From RGIG6353 sp964558655 (GTDB lineage: Bacteria > Bacillota > Clostridia > Oscillospirales > SIG627), in contig CAZLEX010000016.1 in the NCBI GenBank assembly GCA_964558655.1, positions 1-39,156 on the forward strand: 39,156 bases of DNA. The letters are read 5' to 3'. The position numbers and the translations under genes are program-made. The notes under the pieces are model-generated. The model was not told where the DNA came from, searched no databases, and saw only the letters and a list, made by a program, of their open reading frames with translations. Of this stretch, positions 33,806 through 39,156 are shown one piece after another (positions within the stretch are counted from its first letter, which is position 1; each line of letters starts with the position of its first letter).

Positions 33806-34906
33806 ATGGTAATAGTATGTGACTGTTATTACAGAAGTGCTATAACTGCTATTCGCTTATTTCACAATTCAGGTGAAAAAGTAATTGCGGTTACTACCGA
33901 AAGCTGCCCATCTCCGTCTTCGTTTCATTCATTTTATCCGATTGAAAAAATTGTTTTATCCTCCGACAAAGCGGCATATACCGAAGAATTGATTAATTTA
34001 TGCCGAAAATATGATATGCCGATACTTTTTTCCGTCGGTAATTTTACACTGAATGTAATATCCGAAAACATTGACCGTTTTGAAAAATGTTCTCTTTTCT
34101 GCGTCTCCGAACCTAATTTACTCAAGTCCATGAATGATAAAAAATGGGTAAAAGAACAGGCTATTCGGTGCGGAATATCTGTTCCGAAACAATATTCGAT
34201 AAACGGTAAAATAGAATTTCCCGTTATTGTAAAACCCTTTTGCGGTGAAAAATTCAATATAAAAGCTTCGGAAAGATACATAAAAGTCAACAATACGACT
34301 GAATTGAAAAAAGCTTACGAGCATTTCAAAAAGTTCGATGATTCTCCCTTAATCGAAGAATACATCTCCGGTTACGGAGCGGGAGTATGTGTCCTTCTTG
34401 ACAAAAATTCAAAAATTCTTACAGCTTTTTGTCACAAGAGGATTGTGGAATATCCGATAAACGGTGGACCTTCATCCTGTCTTGAAACATTCTTCGATAA
34501 AGATTTAATTGAAAAAACCGCTGCCTTTTTTGAAAATAACGGTTTTACGGGTATCGCAATGGCTGAATACAAAATAACACCGAAGGGCAAATATCTCCTC
34601 GAAATTAATCCGCGAGTTTGGGGAAGTTTTCCTGCTTTAGCACCCGCAAAATCAAATTATATTGAAGAATACATAAAGGCCTGCAAAAACCTCCCTCACA
34701 AATTCAATGCCGACTATGTCAAAAATAAAAAAATAAAATTTATGCGTGGAATGATTGCATCTTTTTCAGAGAGCGTAAAAAGCAAAAAATACGCAAATGC
34801 GATTCGGATATTTTTATACATTATCAATCCTTTGATACCGCCTGCCCTTTTTTCTTTAAAAGATCCCCTCCCCGCTTTGTACGATTTTTTCAGGAGAAAC
34901 AAATGA
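33806..34906 (+). CDS. ATP-grasp ligase of unknown substrate
   Basis: This 366-residue carboxylate-amine (or -thiol) ligase-like protein has a Rossmann-like N-terminal lobe (MVIVCDCYYRSAITAIR). It then has the ATP-grasp core with FPVIVKPFCGEK (about 138-149, ATP-binding Lys), LIEEYISGYGAGVCVLL (about 183-199, hinge and Glu) and the Mg-binding LLEINPRVWGSFP (about 263-275, Glu and Asn). Such enzymes activate a carboxylate as acyl phosphate and join it to an amine. The next gene overlaps the stop by 4 bp (ATGA), so the product is probably made with the PHP phosphoesterase. ATG 33806 follows AGAGGTGA; GTG 33797 is also in frame but less likely. The substrate cannot be read. Confidence 0.85.
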   Translation: MVIVCDCYYRSAITAIRLFHNSGEKVIAVTTESCPSPSSFHSFYPIEKIVLSSDKAAYTEELINLCRKYDMPILFSVGNFTLNVISENIDRFEKCSLFCVSEPNLLKSMNDKKWVKEQAIRCGISVPKQYSINGKIEFPVIVKPFCGEKFNIKASERYIKVNNTTELKKAYEHFKKFDDSPLIEEYISGYGAGVCVLLDKNSKILTAFCHKRIVEYPINGGPSSCLETFFDKDLIEKTAAFFENNGFTGIAMAEYKITPKGKYLLEINPRVWGSFPALAPAKSNYIEEYIKACKNLPHKFNADYVKNKKIKFMRGMIASFSESVKSKKYANAIRIFLYIINPLIPPALFSLKDPLPALYDFFRRNK

Positions 34907-35628
34907 AAATAGATTTCCATGTACACACTGATATCTCTCCGTGCTCAAAAATGACTCTGTATGATGCAGTCGATGCGGCACTTAACAAGGGAATTTCGGG
35001 AATAGCGATATGCAACCATGACAAACCTTTTTTTCAAAGCAACATACCCTCCGACATGGAAGCAAAATTTAATATCACAATTAATCCGAATGTGTATACA
35101 GATAATGCGTTTTATATTATATCCGGCATCGAAATTTCCCGCCCCGAAGGGCACTTTTTAAAACTGTTTACAGAAGACAAATACGGTGGAATAACGGTAT
35201 GTGCACACCCGTTTGAACACGCCAAGAACTATCAAAAAAGAGTATCCTCTCTCCTTTCTCTATTAGATGAAAACTGTCTTATAGAATGTTACTCCGGAAG
35301 AGCAAATTATAAGAATAAACACGCGTGCGAAATGGCAATAACATTTGCAGAGGAATTTAATTTTAAAAAGTGCGGAGGAAGTGATGCTCATTTTACCCAT
35401 GAAATAGGAAATGCGTGGACTGAAATAGACGATAAAATATTCGGTCAGGATGACATAAAAAGAGCTTTATTGAACGGAGAATGCAATTTTTTTTCAAAGA
35501 ATACAAAAAGAGTAACAATTGCAGAAAGTCAATTGATAAAAAGAGGATTAAATTTTAAAACCGCGTCCTTTTGGTGTTACTCTTTTATTCGCGATATCGG
35601 AGATAATATATGTCAAAAGTTACATTAA
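34903..35628 (+). CDS. PHP-domain metal-dependent phosphoesterase
   Basis: This 241-residue protein of the PHP family hydrolyses phosphate mono- or diesters with a trinuclear metal centre. Metal ligands in the expected places: DFHVHTDIS (4-12, HxH), CNHD (about 37-40), GIEIS (about 74-78), CAHPFEH (about 101-107) and GGSDAHF (about 160-166). No fused domain is seen. Located between the ATP-grasp ligase (4-bp overlap) and a polysaccharide deacetylase (19-bp overlap), it probably acts on an intermediate of the same pathway, for instance a phosphorylated sugar or a cell-surface precursor. That assignment is context-based. Confidence 0.85.
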   Translation: MKIDFHVHTDISPCSKMTLYDAVDAALNKGISGIAICNHDKPFFQSNIPSDMEAKFNITINPNVYTDNAFYIISGIEISRPEGHFLKLFTEDKYGGITVCAHPFEHAKNYQKRVSSLLSLLDENCLIECYSGRANYKNKHACEMAITFAEEFNFKKCGGSDAHFTHEIGNAWTEIDDKIFGQDDIKRALLNGECNFFSKNTKRVTIAESQLIKRGLNFKTASFWCYSFIRDIGDNICQKLH

Positions 35629-36926
35629 TCAAAATTGCAAAAAAACTGAAAAGAAACTTTAAAATACTCACCGGAAACGAAATGAAACCATATGTTTCAT
35701 ATTCCCGCCGAATAAACTTCGTTAAGACTAACGAACGGATCTGTGCGATGACATTTGACGACGGGCCCACAAATACGCCTTCTAACCCGTGTAAAAATGA
35801 TCTTCCGCTTACTCAAATTTTAATCGAAACACTCGAAAAATACAATGCGAAAGGCACCTTTGATGTAATCGGAACAACGGAAAACAATTATCCCGATGCC
35901 ATAGGCAAATTATCAACGCCTTCATGGAGCGGTGTAAAATACGACCATTACCCGTCTTTTTCAAACGACGCCTTAGCGGGAGCAAAGAATACCCCTCAAC
36001 TTATCGAAAGGATTATTCAGGGCGGACATCAAATAACAAATCATACTTTTTCACATATTTTGTACGGTAAAAAAAATATGGTTTATTCAAAAAGAAAGTA
36101 TTTTAATTCTTTTGAAGATGTACAAAGCGATTTACTGAAGCTTCATTCGTTAATGGAGAAAGAACACAAATATGAAATGAAGTATTCCCGCCCGCCTCAT
36201 TATGTTGATAAAATTTCCCGAAACCTTACATCGTACGATTTATATTCACTTGAAAATTATTTATATCTCGGTGCCTCTTTTGACGGTGCCGGTTGGCTTC
36301 CGTCGGCAAATTATCAGGACGAAGTTTGGGCAATGACAAAAGTGTTAAAAGAAAAATTGGAAAAAGATCCGGACGCTATGTGCGGTCAGATAATTTTTCA
36401 AAAAGACGGGTTCAATATGGCACAACGCTCTCCCGTTGCCGACGGTTTGGAAGAACAGCTGAAAATTCTGCAATATTACGGTTACAATGTGGTAACCGTC
36501 GAAGAACTCGTAAACCGCTCGCCGTTTTCCGATATTGACGATACGGACAAAGATTTTGAACTGTTTAAACATATTGCCGAAAATCACGCTGTCGTTTTTA
36601 ACGATAATTTCTTAAGACCTGACAAAAGAATGACTCTCGGGGAGCTTGCACTTTTAATCGCTCCGAAAAAAGAAAGCGTAAATGCCCGTATATATGCACT
36701 TCTTTCAAACCGAAAAAAATTAGGTCCCCTGCCGGCACGCCACCCATATTCCGGTGCTGTCAATTGGGCGGTTGAAAACGAATTAATTAATATTGACAAA
36801 AAAAATGTCAATTCGGTGCCTACTCCACGAGATTTTATAAAGTTGGCAGATTATTTTGAATTAAGCAAATTGGAAGGGGCAAACTGTTCGAGACGCTCTG
36901 TTTTGCGGGCCATGAAAAATAAATAA
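35610..36926 (+). CDS. Polysaccharide deacetylase with C-terminal SLH-like domain
   Basis: This 438-residue NodB-type protein has AMTFDDGPT (about 46-54, with the Asp-Asp pair), ITNHTFSH (metal-binding His-x3-His, about 139-146) and SRPPHY (about 191-196). This is the standard set of a carbohydrate esterase 4 domain that removes N-acetyl (or similar) groups from glycans. Residues about 335-430 resemble S-layer homology repeats (HPYSGAVNWAVENELINI). Oddly, the N-terminus (MSKVTLIKIAKKLKRNFK) is basic and has no signal peptide or membrane helix, so a cytoplasmic or non-classically exported form is implied. The ATG overlaps the PHP gene by 19 bp; the three genes look like one unit. Confidence 0.85.
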   Translation: MSKVTLIKIAKKLKRNFKILTGNEMKPYVSYSRRINFVKTNERICAMTFDDGPTNTPSNPCKNDLPLTQILIETLEKYNAKGTFDVIGTTENNYPDAIGKLSTPSWSGVKYDHYPSFSNDALAGAKNTPQLIERIIQGGHQITNHTFSHILYGKKNMVYSKRKYFNSFEDVQSDLLKLHSLMEKEHKYEMKYSRPPHYVDKISRNLTSYDLYSLENYLYLGASFDGAGWLPSANYQDEVWAMTKVLKEKLEKDPDAMCGQIIFQKDGFNMAQRSPVADGLEEQLKILQYYGYNVVTVEELVNRSPFSDIDDTDKDFELFKHIAENHAVVFNDNFLRPDKRMTLGELALLIAPKKESVNARIYALLSNRKKLGPLPARHPYSGAVNWAVENELINIDKKNVNSVPTPRDFIKLADYFELSKLEGANCSRRSVLRAMKNK

Positions 36927-36996
36927 AAATTCTTCCGCTTTTCTTCGTTAAATTTAAGTTCCGTTCCACATTAAAAATAAGATAAAGGAGTATAAC

Positions 36997-37527
36997 ATGA
37001 AAAAAACATTTATTGAAAAAAGGTTTACTTTAACTCCCGCTCTCACAGCTTCAATGGAAAAAAAGCTTCAGCGATTGGAAAAATTTTTCGATGAAAACAC
37101 CGAAATTTCCGTCACACTTTCAACAGAAGGAAACGATGAAAAAGCCGAACTCACGATTTTTGAAAACGGAATGTTTTACCGTTCGGAAGAAAGTGATGAA
37201 AAAATTTTGTGTGCGATCGACCGTGCAATCGATGTGATTGAAAGACAAATACGGAAAAACAAGACAAAATTGCAAAAACGAATAAAGAAAACACCGAAAA
37301 ATCAGGAAGCATTCGAAGTGGATTATGAAGAGGACGAACTGAATATATCCAAAATAAAACGGTTTTCAGTTAAACCGATGTCTTATGAAGAAGCTATACT
37401 TCAAATGAATATGCTGGGGCATAAATTTTTCGTATTTAAAGATATTGATACAAATACAACCTGCGTTGTATATAAACGCCATGAAAACTCATACGGGCTC
37501 ATCATTCCCGATGATAATAATATTTAA
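36997..37527 (+). CDS. hpf: Long-form ribosome hibernation promoting factor
   Basis: This 176-residue protein binds the 30S subunit and dimerises ribosomes (100S) in stationary phase. The N-terminal S30AE/YfiA-like domain (1-95) carries ERQIRKNKTKLQKR. The C-terminal dimerisation domain (about 120-170) reads RFSVKPMSYEEAILQMNML and HKFFVFKDIDTNTTCVVYKR. Long HPF, with both domains, is the Firmicute type. ATG 36997 follows AAAGGAG. A strong terminator follows at 37545. The upstream 70 bp hold no clear promoter that I can defend. Confidence 0.94.
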   Translation: MKKTFIEKRFTLTPALTASMEKKLQRLEKFFDENTEISVTLSTEGNDEKAELTIFENGMFYRSEESDEKILCAIDRAIDVIERQIRKNKTKLQKRIKKTPKNQEAFEVDYEEDELNISKIKRFSVKPMSYEEAILQMNMLGHKFFVFKDIDTNTTCVVYKRHENSYGLIIPDDNNI

Positions 37528-37544
37528 TCGTTATACTTTTTTAT

Positions 37545-37589
37545 AAAACAGCGGTACGGATTTTTTCCGTACCGCTGTTTTGTTTTTTG
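37545..37589 (+). terminator. Terminator of hpf
   Basis: A 16-bp perfect stem (37545-37560 with 37566-37581, containing CAGCGGTACGG) with a T5 loop, followed by GTTTTTTG. Confidence 0.93.
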
Positions 37590-37593
37590 TATA

Positions 37594-37622
37594 TTGACAT
37601 TTTTTTTAATTTGTGTTAACAT
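37594..37622 (+). promoter_or_regulatory. Promoter of the structured leader RNA
   Basis: TTGACA (37594-37599), 17-bp spacer, TAACAT (37617-37622) with TGT just before it (extended -10). Predicted first transcribed base is G37629, which is also the first base of the RNA's closing helix. Confidence 0.8.
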
Positions 37623-37628
37623 ATTCAT

Positions 37629-37823
37629 GCCAAATTAATTGAATTATAATGATAAGAACATTTTTAAGGGAGTCGTATGCTCTTTTTATCTATCCCACGA
37701 AAATTTGATAAAATGCAAATTTCACCATTGGGATAGAGAAGTACAGTTCTTATCTTAATCAATTAGTTTGGCGACTATCGAAGTTTGCGTTTTTGTGCGG
37801 TTACTTCGGTAGCCGCACTTTTT
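37629..37823 (+). ncRNA. Candidate structured leader RNA (about 195 nt)
   Basis: Nested pairings form a long rod. The closing helix is 37629-37642 with 37759-37772 (14 pairs, one G-U). The next helix is GATAAGAAC (37651-37659) with GTTCTTATC (37746-37754). A large 5' bulge (37660-37688, containing AAGGGAGTCGTATGCTC) follows, then CTATCCCA (37690-37697) with TGGGATAG (37729-37736), and a tip hairpin of AAATTTG (37701-37707) with CAAATTT (37716-37722). A UUCG-capped terminator (37795-37823) ends the unit. CTATCGAAG (37775-37783) can pair with CTTCGGTAG (37804-37812), which would break the terminator: an antiterminator layout. It leads directly into the gene at 37842. I recognise no known family; a 6S-like RNA is possible but less likely. 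Confidence 0.6.
37795..37823 (+). terminator. Regulatory terminator before the 319-residue gene
   Basis: A 10-bp stem (GTGCGGTTAC with GTAGCCGCAC, one G-U pair) capped by TTCG, then TTTTT. It ends only 6 bases before the ribosome binding site GGAGGTG (37829-37835) of the next gene, so that gene depends on read-through. Confidence 0.85.
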
Positions 37824-37841
37824 AATTTGGAGGTGCCTGAA

Positions 37842-38801
37842 ATGGCAAAAATAATCATTAAAAGAAATAAATCATTCTGTGGCTGTATGTTCGGTTTTGA
37901 TGTCTACTTACTAAATACATATATCGGCAAATTAAAAGTAGGTGGAAGACTCGCAATCGATGTTGATGTAGGTTCTCATACATTGATTTTTAAATACCGC
38001 TCAAAATTTAATACACTTCCTCACACATCGTTTGTGGTAGTTGTTAATGAGCCCGATGAAGTAATTATTGTTGAATCGGGATTTGGCATGGATGGACATT
38101 TTTTTGTTTCATATACAGATAATGATAATGCACCTCATATTAAAAAAACATTTAGCAGTTCTTCTGCACATGATTCTCCTTTTGCAAATACATATAAAAA
38201 CAATGCAACCAATAAAAATTCGGCACATCCGCTTACCAGCGGATTGCTAAACGGTTTCGGAAGTTGTCTCGGAGAATTGATTTTTCTTTTGGTTGTAATT
38301 GTATTAATCGTCAACGCATGCTCAAGCAAAAATAATAGCACATTAAGCAAGGATAATATATTGTCCTCAGGGCAGACAAGCAATGTATCTTCCTCAGGTC
38401 AGACAAAGAATAATGACAATTCAGAAAAAGGTGTTATTCTTTATTCCGACGATGATTTTGAAATAAAATATCTTTCTATCTACGATCCTTATGACGGTTT
38501 ATTTACTTGGTATGCAATGAAATTGGAGCTTACAAACCGCTCAGATAAAAATATTTTAATATCTCTGGAAGAAGCTTATGTTAACGATTATTTAATCGAA
38601 ATTTGGGGCGGAAATGTCGATTTTGACGGAACTGCTCCCGGTAAAAAATCCGTATGTACCTTTATTCTCAATTATGACAACACAGTAATAGAAAATTTAG
38701 ATGATATAAAAAAGATAGAATTTAAAGTGAAATTAGAAAACGCCGATGACTGGAATGATGTACTGTTGGAAACAAAAACCTTAACGATTAAATTTCGTTA
38801 A
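37842..38801 (+). CDS. Membrane protein of unknown function behind a structured leader
   Basis: This 319-residue protein has three parts. Residues about 1-85 form a beta-rich domain (MAKIIIKRNKSFCGCMFGF, GGRLAIDVDVGSHTLIFKY) that resembles PEGA-like folds. Residues about 145-162 (ELIFLLVVIVLIVNACSS) are a membrane helix, ending in Asn-Ala-Cys, which looks superficially like a lipobox but is not at the N-terminus. A Ser/Asn-rich stretch with two LSSGQT/VSSSGQT repeats (about 170-190) leads to a C-terminal beta-sandwich-like domain (WYAMKLELTNRSDKNILI), of the kind seen in DUF4352/DUF5067-type Ig-like extracytoplasmic domains. ATG 37842 follows GGAGGTG. I do not recognise a function. Confidence 0.75.
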   Translation: MAKIIIKRNKSFCGCMFGFDVYLLNTYIGKLKVGGRLAIDVDVGSHTLIFKYRSKFNTLPHTSFVVVVNEPDEVIIVESGFGMDGHFFVSYTDNDNAPHIKKTFSSSSAHDSPFANTYKNNATNKNSAHPLTSGLLNGFGSCLGELIFLLVVIVLIVNACSSKNNSTLSKDNILSSGQTSNVSSSGQTKNNDNSEKGVILYSDDDFEIKYLSIYDPYDGLFTWYAMKLELTNRSDKNILISLEEAYVNDYLIEIWGGNVDFDGTAPGKKSVCTFILNYDNTVIENLDDIKKIEFKVKLENADDWNDVLLETKTLTIKFR

Positions 38802-38922
38802 AAAGTAATATAATCCTTTCAAACAAGATACATCAAATGCTAATAATGCATGGTGCACACAGCATGCTCCTTATAGGTTGCTAAAATAATGCGAGAAATC
38901 ATATTGGCAGTAATAATTGTTT

Positions 38923-38955
38923 AACAGTCGTGGCGGAAACGCCACGGCCTGTTTT
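38923..38955 (+). terminator. Terminator after the 319-residue gene (first)
   Basis: CGTGGCG, GAAA loop, CGCCACG, extended by T-G and G-C pairs and, after one bulged C, by AACA with TGTT, then TTTT. The stretch 38802-38922 has no gene and only a weak GCATG/CATGC palindrome. Confidence 0.8.
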
Positions 38956-38973
38956 ATATAGGCTTATTCTGTA

Positions 38974-39005
38974 ATCAGCTGTCAAAATTTGACTGCTGAT
39001 TTTTA
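38974..39005 (+). terminator. Second hairpin downstream (tandem terminator)
   Basis: ATCAGC-T-GTCAAA (38974-38986) pairs with the segment 38988-39000 except for one T-T mismatch, then TTTTAT. Two terminators in a row insulate the next gene. Confidence 0.6.
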
Positions 39006-39059
39006 TGTTGCTTAAGTTTTTACCGAAAATCCGTTATCGCTAATATTTTGATTTACCCA

Positions 39060-39088
39060 TTGTTTTTCAATGGATTTTATGATATAGT
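39060..39088 (+). promoter_or_regulatory. Promoter of the gene at the window edge
   Basis: TTGTTT (39060-39065), 17-bp spacer, TATAGT (39083-39088) with TGA just before it (extended -10). Confidence 0.65.
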
Positions 39089-39126
39089 GTAATTGAAAGA
39101 TATAATGTTCGCAGAGGATTTGAGAA

Positions 39127-39156
39127 ATGATAACGATTAAAGAAGCGGAAGAGATA
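39127..39156 (+). CDS. First codons of a gene cut by the window edge
   Basis: ATG 39127 with AGAGGA about 8 bases before it; ten codons (MITIKEAEEI) are visible. Nothing can be said about the function. Confidence 0.55.
   Translation, partial: MITIKEAEEI

Noticed and set aside
37645..37650. TATAAT as the promoter of the leader RNA or next gene
   Set aside because: No acceptable -35 lies 16-18 bp upstream, and it falls within the internal loop of the folded RNA. The TTGACA-17-TAACAT promoter at 37594 fits better.
37629..37823. Firm naming as 6S RNA
   Set aside because: Length and rod shape are similar, but the strongly asymmetric central bulge, the possible antiterminator, and the direct continuation into a gene without its own promoter argue for a cis-acting leader. 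I could not test either by covariance.

Overview
The window is 39 kb of low-GC DNA with tightly packed, often overlapping genes. The promoters are Gram-positive in style: TTGACA-like -35, 17-bp spacer, and very often an extended TGnTATAAT -10. Gene content includes long-form HPF, a DivIVA-like protein, the dxs-tlyA-nadK-argR-recN block, PcrA, RecD2, a TlyA-type methylase and a SAM synthetase in the usual clostridial style. Together these point to a Clostridia-class Firmicute, probably a gut or anaerobic Oscillospiraceae/Ruminococcaceae-like organism. The family-level placement is inference.

Layout. 0.1-1.5 kb: a small GNAT-like protein and a LacX/YeaD-type sugar mutarotase. 1.6-5.3 kb (minus): a heterodimeric ABC exporter with one consensus and one degenerate ATP site. 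5.5-13.6 kb (plus): a small-multidrug-export-type membrane protein, metK, a membrane-anchored small protein, recD2, comF, typA and an ispD-ispF fusion. 13.6-15.3 kb: a cytoplasmic GH78-like glycosidase ending in a good terminator. 15.3-21.7 kb: an apparently self-contained restriction-modification or defence locus (below). 21.7-28.6 kb (minus): the operon dxs-tlyA-nadK-argR-recN-tyrS behind one strong promoter. 28.7-32.4 kb (minus): a DivIVA-like gene, a FabG/YmfI-like SDR and pcrA. 32.5-36.9 kb (plus): an alanine/glycine:cation symporter, then an overlapping three-gene set (ATP-grasp ligase, PHP phosphoesterase, polysaccharide deacetylase with an SLH-like tail). 37.0-39.2 kb: long HPF, a structured leader RNA in front of a membrane protein of unknown function, tandem terminators and the first codons of a further gene.

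The most unusual region is 15.5-21.7 kb. A methyltransferase-like protein lacking a clear catalytic NPPY motif overlaps by 4 bp a 1359-residue protein. That protein appears to join a GIY-YIG/T5orf172-like nuclease domain, an SF2 DEAH translocase and an N6-adenine methyltransferase with NPPY. The last 341 residues of this giant (catalytic motif IV plus putative target recognition) are followed by a second, diverged copy as a separate gene. Both copies are bounded by perfect direct repeats (37 bp at the start, 34 bp at the end). The second copy carries a one-base frameshift. The arrangement looks like a tandem specificity-cassette system in which recombination could change DNA target specificity.

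Other leads are a roughly 195-nt structured leader RNA at 37.6-37.8 kb, whose predicted 5' end coincides with the first base of its closing helix, and an ARG-box-like palindrome in front of the operon that encodes ArgR.
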